Shown here in pieces: positions 1 to 8,285 of a stretch of DNA of 64,000 bases. Within the stretch, counting starts at the first letter, position 1. Every line of letters begins with the position of its first letter. This DNA comes from Sulfitobacter geojensis (GTDB lineage Bacteria > Pseudomonadota > Alphaproteobacteria > Rhodobacterales > Rhodobacteraceae), in contig NZ_JASE01000001.1 in NCBI RefSeq assembly GCF_000622325.1, forward strand, positions 23,280 through 87,279. Reading direction: 5' to 3'. Under the pieces are notes generated by a model. That model saw only the letters and a list, made by a program, of their open reading frames with translations, ran no database searches and was not told the DNA's origin. The position numbers were made by a program, and so were the translations under genes.

Positions 1-462
1 TTGCTTTTTGCCGTTCAAACGGAAACCGTTGCCGTCCGCCTTGGCTTCCATTGCCGTGCCTTCAGGGTCAAACTTGATCCCTTCATCAACCGCCAAGGCA
101 TAGGTCGCTTCACCGCTTGCGATCTTTGCCAATGCGTCACTGGCCCGCGCATCAGAGACTTGTCTAAGCGCCGTTGCCGCAATCACAGCGCTGGATAAAA
201 ACGGTGAAACCGCAAGGGTCTTGCCCATTTCCTGCGCAATCACATTGGCCGCTGCAAACCCCATATCGGATCCGCCTGCGTCCTCAGGCACCAGCACACC
301 GGCCCAGCCCATGTCGGCCATTTCTTTCCACAAAGCACGATCAAACGTTTGCCCCGCATCCCGCATTTCGCGGAACTTCGAAACAGGTGCAGCCCCATCG
401 AGAAACCCGCGCGCCATGTCGGCCAGCATTGTTTCTTCTTCGGTCAGTACAAGTTTGTTCAT
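1..462 (-). CDS. Acyl-CoA dehydrogenase (C-terminus beyond the left edge)
   Basis: The N-terminal 154 codons of an acyl-CoA dehydrogenase-family flavoprotein are visible; the frame stays open to the window edge. It starts MNKLVLTEEE and contains the segment GVLVPEDAGGSDMGF, typical of the N-terminal helical domain of this family, followed by an Ala-rich helix. Members oxidise acyl-CoA thioesters with FAD. The ATG overlaps the TGA of the upstream acyl-CoA dehydrogenase gene by ATGA, so the two are translationally coupled and probably form a heteromeric or sequential pair, as is common for CoA-ester catabolic operons. The catalytic Glu and the C-terminal domain are out of view, so the substrate cannot be judged. 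Confidence 0.85.
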   Translation of the reverse strand, partial: MNKLVLTEEETMLADMARGFLDGAAPVSKFREMRDAGQTFDRALWKEMADMGWAGVLVPEDAGGSDMGFAAANVIAQEMGKTLAVSPFLSSAVIAATALRQVSDARASDALAKIASGEATYALAVDEGIKFDPEGTAMEAKADGNGFRLNGKKQ

Positions 463-1625
463 GCCGGCAACCCCAATACACGTCGTGATACAATCGACAG
501 CATCACCTCGGATGTGCCGCCTTCAATCGAATTCGCTTTGGTGCGCAGCCAGTCGCCTGCACGGTTGCCCAACGGACCGTCCCACTCAAGCGCATCGGAC
601 CCGCCTGCCGACATCATCAGCTCGTGCCGCTGCTTGTTCAGCTCTGTACCCATATACTTGAGCATCGCAGACGCATCGCCAGCGCCCTGCCCGGCTTCGG
701 CCTGATCCTTGTACCGCTCCAGCGTCAGCCCGATCGACAGAGCGTCAATCTCGCAACGCATCGCATCAGCCCGCAAAGTCGCATCCATCTCTTCCATGGT
801 GTCCGAAATTACCGCACCCAAGGCACGACCACCGCCGGACAGCCCCGCGCCACCACCGGAAATCATCTCGCGCTCGTGGGTCAGCAGATATTTCGCCACA
901 TCCCAGCCGCGGTTCTCGGTCCCGACGATCTGTTCTTTCGGAATCACCGCATCGGTAAAGAATGTTTCGCAGAATGGGGAAATACCCGAGATCATCTTGA
1001 TCGGCCGCGTCTCTACACCCGCCTGTTCCATGTCGCACAGCAGGAATGAGATGCCCTTGTGCTTGGGTGCATCTTTGTCCGTGCGCACCAGTGCGAAAAT
1101 CCAGTCGGCCTGATCCGCGTAAGAGGTCCAGATTTTTTGGCCGTTGACCAACCAGTGATCACCTTTGTCCTCGCCCTTGGTTTGGACGTTCGCCAAATCG
1201 GAACCCGCACCCGGTTCTGAATACCCCTGACACCAGCGCACTTCGCCGCGCGCGATTGGCGGCAGATAATGCAGTTTTTGTTCGTGCGACCCAAAGTGCA
1301 ACAAAGCTGGTCCAAGCATCCAGATACCAAAGGACTGCAACGGCGAGCGCGCATTGATCGCACCCATTTCTTCGTGAAAAATCTTTTCCTGATCCCGCGT
1401 CAGACCCGCACCGCCGTATTCAACGGGCCAGGTCGGGACTGTGTACCCTTTGGCCGCGCAGCGCTCGAGCCACTGCTTTTGGGCGTCAGAGGTGAAAACC
1501 CAATTCTTGCCGCCCCAGCATATCGCGTTCTCGGCCAGCCCGCCGTCCCGCATCTCTTGCGGGCAGTTCTCTTGCAGCCAATCTCGCAATTGCGCGCGAA
1601 ATTCTTCTGTCGGGTTCACAGTCAT
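459..1625 (-). CDS. Acyl-CoA dehydrogenase family protein
   Basis: A 388-residue FAD-dependent acyl-CoA dehydrogenase of normal family length. Visible signatures are the middle beta-domain motif QGYSEPGAGSDLA near residue 135, the segment KIWTSYADQADW that follows it, and the C-terminal nucleotide-contacting motif IEGGTSEVM near residue 370. The start ATG is preceded by a good Shine-Dalgarno (GGGAGGA). It should introduce a trans-2 double bond into an acyl-CoA and pass electrons to ETF. It overlaps the next acyl-CoA dehydrogenase by four bases and lies divergent to a quinone oxidoreductase gene. The chain-length or branched substrate cannot be read from the sequence. Paired acyl-CoA dehydrogenases of this layout often act on steroid side chains or unusual acyl-CoAs, but that is inference only. 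Confidence 0.93.
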   Translation of the reverse strand: MTVNPTEEFRAQLRDWLQENCPQEMRDGGLAENAICWGGKNWVFTSDAQKQWLERCAAKGYTVPTWPVEYGGAGLTRDQEKIFHEEMGAINARSPLQSFGIWMLGPALLHFGSHEQKLHYLPPIARGEVRWCQGYSEPGAGSDLANVQTKGEDKGDHWLVNGQKIWTSYADQADWIFALVRTDKDAPKHKGISFLLCDMEQAGVETRPIKMISGISPFCETFFTDAVIPKEQIVGTENRGWDVAKYLLTHEREMISGGGAGLSGGGRALGAVISDTMEEMDATLRADAMRCEIDALSIGLTLERYKDQAEAGQGAGDASAMLKYMGTELNKQRHELMMSAGGSDALEWDGPLGNRAGDWLRTKANSIEGGTSEVMLSIVSRRVLGLPA

Positions 1626-1763
1626 TCTTCAATTCCTCCCTAAAGACGTCACGTCAATTTGCGGACATCCATTCCGCTGTGCAGAATGGCGAACCGAATT
1701 GCGATTGACAAGTCACGACGCCACGTCCCACTTTCAGCGCAAAGCCATAGGGGGGAGAAAACG

Positions 1764-2762
1764 ATGAAAGCGATGCTCAGTAAAGAGGTCGGCGGTCCGG
1801 AGACTTTGGTGTTGGAAGATTTGCCCACGCCGGAACCGGGTAAAAACCAGGTGCGCATCAAGGTGCATGCAGCGGGTGTGAACTTTCCCGATACATTGAT
1901 CATCCGCGATATGTACCAGATGAAACCGCCCCGCCCCTTTGCCCCCGGTGGTGAAATTGCCGGCGAGGTCGAAGCACTGGGCGAAGGTGTCACACATCTG
2001 AACGTTGGCGACCGTGTTTTGGGCATGACCGGCTTTGGCGGGTTTGCCACACAGGTGGTTGCAGATGCCGGACGTGTAATCAAAATTCCCGACAGCATGC
2101 CTTACGAAGAGGCGGCGTGTTTCGTGCTGACCTACGGTACCTCGCATCACGCGTTGAAAGACCGCGCCGCGATTCAACCCGGCGAATCCTTGTTGATCCT
2201 TGGTGCCGCTGGCGGTGTTGGCGTTGCAGCCATCGAGCTTGGCAAAGCTGCGGGTGCAAAGGTGATTGCGGCTGTTTCCTCTGAAGAAAAGGCGCAGTTC
2301 TGTCGTGACCTCGGTGCGGATGAAACCATCATTTATTCGCGCGAAATGTCTGACCGCGCGACCCAAAAAGAGTTCTCGAACGAGATCAAAAAACTGGCAG
2401 GCGGCGACGGTGTTGATGTCGTTTATGATGCCGTCGGCGGCGATTACGCGGAACCTGCCGTGCGCGCATTGGCATGGAAAGGGCGCTACCTTGTTGTCGG
2501 CTTTCCCGCCGGTATCCCCAAAATCCCGCTGAACCTGACCCTGCTGAAAGGCTGTCAGATTGTCGGCGTCTTTTGGGGCGCGCATACGGCCCGCGAACCC
2601 CAAAACCACGTGGAAAACATGGGCGATTTGTTCCGCCTTTACGGCGAAGGCAAGATCAAGCCGCGCATCTCTGCCAGCTATCCGTTGGCGCAGGCAGGCG
2701 ATGCCTTGAACCTTTTGTCAGACCGCAAGGTACTGGGCAAAGTTGTGGTTACAATGGCGTAA
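1764..2762 (+). CDS. NADPH:quinone oxidoreductase family protein (zinc-free MDR)
   Basis: A 332-residue medium-chain dehydrogenase/reductase of the quinone oxidoreductase (zeta-crystallin) branch. The N-terminal GroES-like domain includes AAGVNFPDTLIIRD. The Rossmann motif LGAAGGVGVAAIELGKAAG sits near residue 150 and a VVYDAVGGD segment follows, all typical of the zinc-independent enzymes. The start chosen is the ATG at 1764, preceded by GGGGGAGAAA; the open frame further upstream has no ribosome site. It likely reduces quinones or enone/enoyl substrates with NADPH in the cytoplasm. It is divergent from the acyl-CoA dehydrogenase pair, with about 140 bases between them that probably hold both promoters. 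Confidence 0.9.
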   Translation: MKAMLSKEVGGPETLVLEDLPTPEPGKNQVRIKVHAAGVNFPDTLIIRDMYQMKPPRPFAPGGEIAGEVEALGEGVTHLNVGDRVLGMTGFGGFATQVVADAGRVIKIPDSMPYEEAACFVLTYGTSHHALKDRAAIQPGESLLILGAAGGVGVAAIELGKAAGAKVIAAVSSEEKAQFCRDLGADETIIYSREMSDRATQKEFSNEIKKLAGGDGVDVVYDAVGGDYAEPAVRALAWKGRYLVVGFPAGIPKIPLNLTLLKGCQIVGVFWGAHTAREPQNHVENMGDLFRLYGEGKIKPRISASYPLAQAGDALNLLSDRKVLGKVVVTMA

Positions 2763-2771
2763 CTGTGGGGC

Positions 2772-3428
2772 CTAGGTCCGCAAATGCGACACATCATTAA
2801 ATCCACGCATGGTCATCTGCTCACCGCGGATGACCAAGCGGCTGATCGATCCGTTGTCAGCGCCATTGAACGCAAATGCGGGCGATCCCGTGGCAATGGC
2901 CAATGCCGCGGACACCACACCACCATGCACAACAACCGCGACAAGTTCGTCCGGGTGCGCCTGCGCAATCCGCAACAATCCGGCACGCACCCGCGTCTGC
3001 AACTGCGCCGTAGTTTCCGCATTGGGCAATTCGCCCCATTCATGCCGCTCGCGCGCCCGCCTGATCGCGGGGTCATTGTCGGCAGCGCGGAACCGGAATT
3101 CACCTCCGTCCCAGTCACCCAAAAAAACCTCGCGCAGATCCCGTTCAACCCGCGGCACCACGCCCAAATGTTTGGCCAAAGGTGCAGCCGTCTGATGGGT
3201 GCGCTGCATCGTTGTGACGTAAATCGCCGAAATAGGCTCTGTTTTCAGGCGTTCCCCGACCGCCACAGCCTGCGCTTCCCCTTCGGGCCGCAAGGCAGGG
3301 TCGCCCTGCCCTTCCACCATGGGGAAACTTTCACCTCGCACCGCCGCTTGCGTTTCGCCGTGCCGGATCAACAACAAATCCGCAGCACCTTTCGGGGGTG
3401 TAAACCTGTGTTGGCGTGCCTCGTTCAT
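2772..3428 (-). CDS. Histidine phosphatase family protein
   Basis: A 218-residue member of the phosphoglycerate mutase-like histidine phosphatase superfamily. The phospho-acceptor motif LLLIRHGET is at the N-terminus, the arginine and glutamate of the active site follow in TTMQRTHQTA and DLREVFLGDW, and the second catalytic His is in VVVHGGVVSAAL. The start at 3428 is preferred because GAGG lies seven bases upstream; the in-frame ATG at 3440 has no such site. The gene is convergent with the quinone oxidoreductase and divergent from the next MDR gene. The substrate is unknown; family members dephosphorylate sugar phosphates, nucleotides or cofactor intermediates. Confidence 0.9.
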   Translation of the reverse strand: MNEARQHRFTPPKGAADLLLIRHGETQAAVRGESFPMVEGQGDPALRPEGEAQAVAVGERLKTEPISAIYVTTMQRTHQTAAPLAKHLGVVPRVERDLREVFLGDWDGGEFRFRAADNDPAIRRARERHEWGELPNAETTAQLQTRVRAGLLRIAQAHPDELVAVVVHGGVVSAALAIATGSPAFAFNGADNGSISRLVIRGEQMTMRGFNDVSHLRT

Positions 3429-3468
3429 AATAAACCTCATTCTGTTTCAGCCCAATAGGACACATCCC

Positions 3469-4473
3469 ATGCAAAACCGCCAGATCACCATTGCTGAACT
3501 TCCTACCGACGCGTTGACACAGGCACATTTCGCCGTGCTCGAAACGCAAATGCCAGTAGCTGGTGACGGCGAAGTTCTGCTGCGTGTCATTCTCATGTCG
3601 ATCGACGCTGCAAACCGATCATGGATGAAGGGCGCGACCTATCGCGCTGCCGTACAGGCCGGCGATGCCATGCCGACCTATGCAATCTGCGAAGTGGTCG
3701 AGTCTAACAGCCCGCTGTTCGAAGCCGGGGACATTGTCGCGGCAGAGGCCACGTGGTCCGAATATGTCACCGCAGATGCCCGAAAAGTGGCGAAACTGCC
3801 CAAAGTAGAGACGCTTTCCCATCTCATGTCTGTTTACGGGATTGCCGGCAAAACCGCCTATCATGGCTTGCTGTCTGTCGGGAATCCGGTGGCTGGTGAG
3901 ACCGTTCTGGTTTCAGCGGCTGCCGGTTCCGTTGGCGGATATGTCGGCCAGATTGCCAAGGCACTTGGCTGTCGTGTTGTCGGCATCGCGGGTGGGCCTG
4001 AAAAGTGTAAATGGGTCGAGGATGCGCTTGGTTTTGACGCCTGCATTGATTACCGCGAAGCTGGATTGAGCAAAAAGCTCGCCGCCGCGTGTCCGAATGG
4101 TGTTGATGTCTACTTTGACAATGTTGGGGGCAAGATCCTTGAATCCTCGCTGAATTTCATGAACGAAAAGGGGCGCGTGGTTTGTTGTGGCGCGGTCAGC
4201 CAATACGACACCGAAGCGCCCGCCGGTCCGCGTAATTTGCCCGGCATCATCGTGGTCAAGCGCCTGAAGATGGAAGGATTCATCGTAATGGATTTCGCCC
4301 ATGATGACGCCAAATGTATCCGCGCAATGCAACATTGGGTCGCTACAGGCCAGATCAAAGTGACCGAAGATATCGTAGACGGTTTGGAAAATGCGCCTCA
4401 GGCGCTGATCGGTCTTTTGGCCGGCGAAAACAAAGGCAAACGCATGGTGCGCGTTGCTGCTGACCCTTCATAA
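3469..4473 (+). CDS. NADP-dependent oxidoreductase (CurA/leukotriene B4 dehydrogenase-like MDR)
   Basis: A 334-residue zinc-free MDR enzyme of the CurA/PTGR type that reduces alpha,beta-unsaturated carbonyls with NADPH. Evidence is the N-terminal LRVILMSIDAANRSWM, the nucleotide motif SAAAGSVGGYVGQIAKALG near residue 145, the GGPEKC segment and GVDVYFDNVGGKIL near residue 210. The ATG at 3469 follows AGGA with an eight-base spacer, and an in-frame extension upstream lacks coding support. Two further genes, MaoC hydratase and flavoprotein, follow on the same strand within 12-18 bases, so the three appear to be one transcription unit handling acyl or enone intermediates. The exact substrate is not evident. 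Confidence 0.9.
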   Translation: MQNRQITIAELPTDALTQAHFAVLETQMPVAGDGEVLLRVILMSIDAANRSWMKGATYRAAVQAGDAMPTYAICEVVESNSPLFEAGDIVAAEATWSEYVTADARKVAKLPKVETLSHLMSVYGIAGKTAYHGLLSVGNPVAGETVLVSAAAGSVGGYVGQIAKALGCRVVGIAGGPEKCKWVEDALGFDACIDYREAGLSKKLAAACPNGVDVYFDNVGGKILESSLNFMNEKGRVVCCGAVSQYDTEAPAGPRNLPGIIVVKRLKMEGFIVMDFAHDDAKCIRAMQHWVATGQIKVTEDIVDGLENAPQALIGLLAGENKGKRMVRVAADPS

Positions 4474-4484
4474 GGAAGTTATTT

Positions 4485-4955
4485 ATGTCATCTCTACAAA
4501 CTGCCCTGTCCAACGCCGAACAGAACATCGGTAAAGAAGTCGGTGTATCCAACTGGATCACTGTTGATCAGCCAATGATCGACCAATTTGCCGAAACCAC
4601 CCAAGATACCCAATGGATTCACATCGACCCTAAACGCGCTGCATCAGAGACGCCTTTCGGCGGCACCATCGCGCATGGTTTTCTGACGCTATCGCTTGCC
4701 AGCCGGTTTGCTTACGACTGCTTTGCCATGTTGCCCGGTCAGGTTATGGGCATCAATTACGGGATGAACAAAATGCGTTTTCTGATGCCGGTCCGCGCAG
4801 GAAGCCGGTTGCGGGGGCGCTTTACCCTGAAAGAGGTGAAAGCCCGCAGTGCGACCGATCTGCTGCGCACCAATATCCTGACCATCGAAATCGAGGGCGA
4901 AGAGACACCTGCCGTCGTGGCCGAGTGGTTGGGACTTGCCGTCTTTAAAGACTAG
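4485..4955 (+). CDS. MaoC family dehydratase
   Basis: A 156-residue single hot-dog MaoC-like hydratase. The hydratase-2 motif is intact: Asp in FAETTQDTQWIHIDP and His in FGGTIAHGFLTLSL are the expected catalytic pair. Such enzymes hydrate 2-enoyl-CoA to (R)-3-hydroxyacyl-CoA. The C-terminal part (GRFTLKEVKARSATDLLRT) matches the usual end of the fold. It sits 11 bases after the MDR gene and 18 bases before the flavoprotein gene. Cytoplasmic, no signal peptide. Naming as a nodulation protein N-like dehydratase is also possible. Confidence 0.93.
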   Translation: MSSLQTALSNAEQNIGKEVGVSNWITVDQPMIDQFAETTQDTQWIHIDPKRAASETPFGGTIAHGFLTLSLASRFAYDCFAMLPGQVMGINYGMNKMRFLMPVRAGSRLRGRFTLKEVKARSATDLLRTNILTIEIEGEETPAVVAEWLGLAVFKD

Positions 4956-4973
4956 TTTCGCGAAGGGCACGAC

Positions 4974-6371
4974 ATGAAAACCGATTATCTTATCTCCGGC
5001 GCAGGGGCGAGCGCGCTGTCGTTTCTTGACGTGCTTTTGGCCGAAACAGACGCAACCGTTGTCGTGGTGGACCGTCGCGATGCCCCCGGTGGCCACTGGA
5101 ATGATGCCTACCCTTTTGTGCGCCTGCACCAGTCGGCATCATTTTACGGGGTCAATTCCCGACACCTCGGCGCAGAACGCGGTCCCCATCAGGATATAAC
5201 AGACCCTAAATACGAGCTTTCGACGAAATCGGAGATCTTGCACTATTTTCATGACCTGATGGAAAACACCTATCTGCCGACGGGTCGGGTGACCTATCTG
5301 CGCATGTCCGAGCATCTTGGCGAAGGGCGCGTGCGCCATTTGCTGACCGGCGAAATCACCGAAATCGACGTCACGCAAAAGATTGTCGAAGCGGGACGCT
5401 GGGGCGATGCGGGATCGATCCCCGCCACCCATACCCCCAGTTTCGAGATTGCAGCGGGTGCCACCTGCATCCCCATCAACGACCTGCCCCGCTATGCGCC
5501 GCGCCACAAGGCCTATACGATCATCGGCGCGGGAAAGACGGGAATGGATGCCGCAATCTGGTTGTTGGAAAACGGCGCGCACAGCGACCAGATCACATGG
5601 GTGCGGCCGAACGATTATTGGTTGTTGAAACGCGAGAGCATACTGAACCATCCCGCCCGCTTTGACAGTACGGTCAACGCCTTCGCCAAAGAACTGGAAA
5701 TCGCCGCCACCGTCACCGATATTTCGCAATTCTGTGACCAGATGGAACAGAGCGGCACATGGCACCGCATCGACACATCCGTCACCCCCACACGGTTTCA
5801 TGCTGCCGTCTGTTCGTCATCCGAAGCTGCGGCCTTGGCCGGCATTAAAAACGTCATCCGCAAGGGGCATGTCACACAGGTTGCCCAAGGAGGGATGACC
5901 CTTGTCGAAGGGGCTGTAACGGTTCCGCAAGATACCTTGTTCATCGACTGTAGCGCCAGCGCGGGCGTGGTCATGACGGGCGGGTTTCCTCCGGTATTTG
6001 ACGGGAACACGATCAACCTTAACCTCATCCGACCTTTTCAACCTTTGTTCGGTGCCGCTTTGATTGCCCTGCTTGAAGCAAAGGTCCCTGACCCCGAAAT
6101 TCGCGCCGCCTGCACCCATTCCGTCAATTTCCACGACACACCTGCGGAATATATTGCACAGATGTTGCCGGCGATGATGAACCAACAAGCCTGGTCCAAA
6201 GTGCCGGTTGTCAAAGAATGGATGGAGCGGACGCGGCTTCAGGCGATGAACCACCTGATGGCCGGTTTCGACCCCGGCGATCAGGTAAAACTTGAACTGC
6301 TCGGGCGCTTTGGCCCAGCCAGCAAGGCCGCGTTCAAAAACATTCCAAATCTGCTTGCGGCGAGTACTTAA
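4974..6371 (+). CDS. FAD/NADP-binding flavoprotein (monooxygenase-like)
   Basis: A 465-residue flavoprotein with two dinucleotide-binding folds. The first, at the N-terminus, is LISGAGASALSFLDVLL with an acidic strand end in VVVVDRRDAPGGHW; its third glycine is replaced by Ala (GAGASA). The second, TIIGAGKTGMDAAIWLLE near residue 180, is an NADP-type motif as in flavin monooxygenases and Baeyer-Villiger enzymes. The arrangement points to an NADPH-dependent oxygenase or reductase, but the BVMO fingerprint was not found, so the reaction is open. It is the last gene of the MDR-MaoC unit. Its stop codon overlaps, tail to tail, the end of the repA remnant at a CTTAAG hexamer. Confidence 0.8.
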   Translation: MKTDYLISGAGASALSFLDVLLAETDATVVVVDRRDAPGGHWNDAYPFVRLHQSASFYGVNSRHLGAERGPHQDITDPKYELSTKSEILHYFHDLMENTYLPTGRVTYLRMSEHLGEGRVRHLLTGEITEIDVTQKIVEAGRWGDAGSIPATHTPSFEIAAGATCIPINDLPRYAPRHKAYTIIGAGKTGMDAAIWLLENGAHSDQITWVRPNDYWLLKRESILNHPARFDSTVNAFAKELEIAATVTDISQFCDQMEQSGTWHRIDTSVTPTRFHAAVCSSSEAAALAGIKNVIRKGHVTQVAQGGMTLVEGAVTVPQDTLFIDCSASAGVVMTGGFPPVFDGNTINLNLIRPFQPLFGAALIALLEAKVPDPEIRAACTHSVNFHDTPAEYIAQMLPAMMNQQAWSKVPVVKEWMERTRLQAMNHLMAGFDPGDQVKLELLGRFGPASKAAFKNIPNLLAAST

Positions 6372-6952
6372 GTTTCTTCAAACGCGTCTGGCACCATTTC
6401 CTGCCAGAATGCTTTGATAGAGATTGTATTCAGGGCAGACATCCAACCGTGCCGCTCGAAATCCGCGCGCGCATCGGCCGATTCGATCTGCGACATAAAC
6501 AAGCGCCGGTCTGCATCCCGTTGTGTCGGGGTGCGCGATGCAACCAGATCCCGGATCCGTTCCAGATCTTTGGCCCGTGACGATGAAGGTGCGGCAGGTT
6601 TCGTTTCCGTTGTGAACCCGTCCTTGAGCGCCGCAGAAAGGTAGCCAACCGGATTCTTCACATTTCGCTGCTGACCGACATAGGCGATTTTCTCCGCAAC
6701 GTGATCCTCGCCGTGTTGCGCGATCCATCGGCGCGCCAGTCCGCGCAGGCTCGCTTTCAAGGTGTCCATGTCGTTGGAATTATAACCGATCATCAGACAC
6801 AGCGTGCGTGCATCAATCATATGGGCCTGACCGGTGGTCAGCGTGTCATAGGCATTCAACAACAGCACATTGCTGAGCTTGCGTTGCAACAGCGTCAGCT
6901 TGCCCGAAACATGGATCGCCGCCACATGCTTTTTAACCGACCCGCGGCGCAA
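6368..6952 (-). pseudogene. Plasmid replication initiator RepA (Rep_3 type), truncated and internally deleted
   Basis: The translation begins SVKKHVAAIHVSGKLTLLQR and continues through LLLNAYDTL and MIGYNSND, the hallmark N-terminal winged helix of alphaproteobacterial RepA/Rep_3 initiators. After about 65 residues it jumps to the usual C-terminal end, RRWIAQHGEDHVAEKIAYVG and NPVGYLSAALKDGF. Intact relatives carry some 250 residues between these parts (second winged helix and linker), so an in-frame internal deletion is inferred. The first codons are cut by the terminal repeat of the IS6 element at 6953. It cannot be a working initiator. It shows that a RepA-type plasmid contributed to this molecule. 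Confidence 0.8.
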
Positions 6953-7677
6953 GGTTCTGTCGCAAATATTTTGAGGTTTAAAAATCAGCAACCATTGGAT
7001 GCAGTTATGCTGTGAGCGCTGCAAACTGCTTGAATGGTGAGAACCCGTTTTGACCAAGTTGGCCCTTGCGGATCATATGTGCTGTTTCAATTCCGGCCAG
7101 CGTGGATGCTGCCATATGCAGCGCCTTGAACCCAAGGATAGGCCGGGTAACTCTTTTGATAAAACGGTGGTCCTGTTCGACGACATTGTTGAGATACTTG
7201 AACTGGACAATCTTGATAGTCTTTCCAGAACCGGTGAACTTGAGGAGTACGTTTAGATTTTGCAAGCCAGCTAGATTAGCACCGCTCTTGTCGATGGCAA
7301 TTCGATCTGGGACACCGTTGGTGCCAACGGCCCGCTTGAAAAACCTTCGCGCAGCGGCGGTATCGCGGCGCTCTGACAGCATGACATCAAGGGTTTGGCC
7401 ATCGCGGTCGACCGCACGGTAAAGATACGTCCACTTGCCGCGAACCTTGATGTAGGTTTCATCCATGCGCCAAGAAATGGCTGTCGGCCTTTTTCTGGCT
7501 TGGGTATTTGCTGCGATCAGCGGTGAGAATTTCACCACCCAGCGGTTCAACGTGGCATGATCGATTTCGACGCCGCGTTCAGCCATGATCTCCTCAAGAT
7601 CCCGATACGAGACACCGTAGCGGACATAGAAAAACACAACGTAAAGGATCACGCTGTGCGAACTTTGCGACAGAACC
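6953..7677 (-). mobile_element. IS6-family insertion sequence, defective copy
   Basis: Perfect 14-bp terminal inverted repeats, GGTTCTGTCGCAAA at 6953 and its complement ending at 7677, bound a 725-bp element. The ends and the transposase match the IS6 family. Relative to the element fragment at 21569, this copy has lost about 100 bp just inside the transposase-start end, including the start codon. No target-site duplication is visible in the flanks, so the element probably mediated an adjacent deletion joining the repA remnant to the phosphatase stump, a known outcome of IS6 replicative transposition. Confidence 0.85.
7005..7655 (-). pseudogene. IS6-family transposase lacking its start
   Basis: About 215 residues of an IS6 DDE transposase. 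Visible are FFYVRYGVSYRDLEEIMAER (helix-turn-helix region), WRMDETYIKVRGKWTYLYRA with the first catalytic Asp, a second Asp in DRIAIDKSGAN, and the final Glu region NNVVEQDHRFIKRVTRP. The catalytic DDE set therefore looks intact. The normal N-terminal residues (of the form FKANHFPKS, as at 21668) and the start codon are missing. The frame instead runs on from the upstream phosphatase stump, so any product would be a fusion carrying a signal peptide. Confidence 0.85.
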
Positions 7678-7964
7678 CAAGTTGGCAATGCCCCCAGGAC
7701 GGACACTGTGGTGGGTTCGCCGCCAACGTCGAAATTGCCCAACGCCTTCGGTGCACTTGGGTCGGTGATGTCGATCATTCCGATCACACCCAGCGGGCTG
7801 TCTGTGTAAACAAGCGTCATACCCTCGCCAGAAGCGCTGATAATCTCCGCGGAGGATTCTGCCATTGCGGCGGCGTTGTTGCTGTATGTTACGAAGCTCG
7901 CCATGCGGTTAAAGTTCATGTCTGCGAGCGCGCCTGTAGCCGCAAGCGCGAAAGTCGATGTCAT
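7678..7964 (-). pseudogene. N-terminal stump of a secreted phytase-like / choice-of-anchor I protein
   Basis: Starts MTSTFALAATGALADMNFNR, with a weak signal-peptide-like hydrophobic run, followed by FVTYSNN, SAEIISASGEGMTLVYTDSP, GVIGMIDITDPSAP and GNFDVGGEPTTVSVLG. This is the beginning of the beta-propeller of alkaline-phosphatase/esterase-like phytase proteins (choice-of-anchor I). It ends where the IS6 repeat begins and reads in frame into the transposase. Only about 92 residues of a protein normally several hundred long remain. Its divergent position to ugpB suggests that it once belonged to the same phosphate-scavenging locus. Confidence 0.7.
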
Positions 7965-8285
7965 GCCTATAAGTCAGAATGACATTCTAGTTTCCCGATA
8001 TGAATGATTTAGGGGCCACAGGATGGCGAGTTTTATGACGCTGTGATGACGTCCGTGTAACAGGCGTATGAAACTATACGACGCAGCTACGCTTTTACAA
8101 AACTCATACAAAACCTTCACAAATCCGTCACTTCGCGGCCTTAGCGGACGTTGCATGCGGACAACCTGCATCTGCGCAAGGCGGGGTTAATTCTCAACCA
8201 TGGCGTTTAACGAACTTGGGCAGCATTTCGCGCCCAAAAAACAATGGCTCGCCTGACGGGCACGAGCTGACACCGGAGTAAGATC
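7965..8285. promoter_or_regulatory. Regulatory region between the phosphatase stump and ugpB
   Basis: About 320 bases without a gene. Two places show 11-bp spaced TGTCAT-like half sites of the PhoB type: CCTTCAC-N4-CCGTCAC at 8114-8131 on the plus strand, and CGTCAT-N5-CGTCAT at 8034-8054 on the minus strand. The second is oriented toward the truncated phosphatase gene. The ugpB ribosome site lies in GGAGTAAGATC just before 8286. No clear -10/-35 pair was fixed. Confidence 0.5.
8114..8131 (+). promoter_or_regulatory. Candidate Pho box upstream of ugpB
   Basis: Two heptamers, CCTTCAC and CCGTCAC, are separated by four A/T-rich bases, giving the 11-bp period of a PhoB direct repeat (consensus CTGTCAT-N4-CTGTCAT). 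The match is two mismatches in the first half site and one in the second if the last T/C is free. It lies about 155 bases before ugpB. Phosphate-starvation control fits a glycerol-phosphate transporter, but the site is only a sequence match. Confidence 0.4.

Noticed and set aside
5139..5801. A 220-codon minus-strand frame opposite the flavoprotein
   Set aside because: It is a shadow of the flavoprotein gene with no domains or ribosome site.
6945..7685. Target-site duplication around the IS6 element
   Set aside because: The eight bases on each side (CGGCGCAA and CAAGTTGG) do not match, so no duplication is claimed.
8041..8060. A simple sigma-70 promoter for ugpB
   Set aside because: Several weak TATA-like hexamers exist, but none has a convincing -35 at the right distance.
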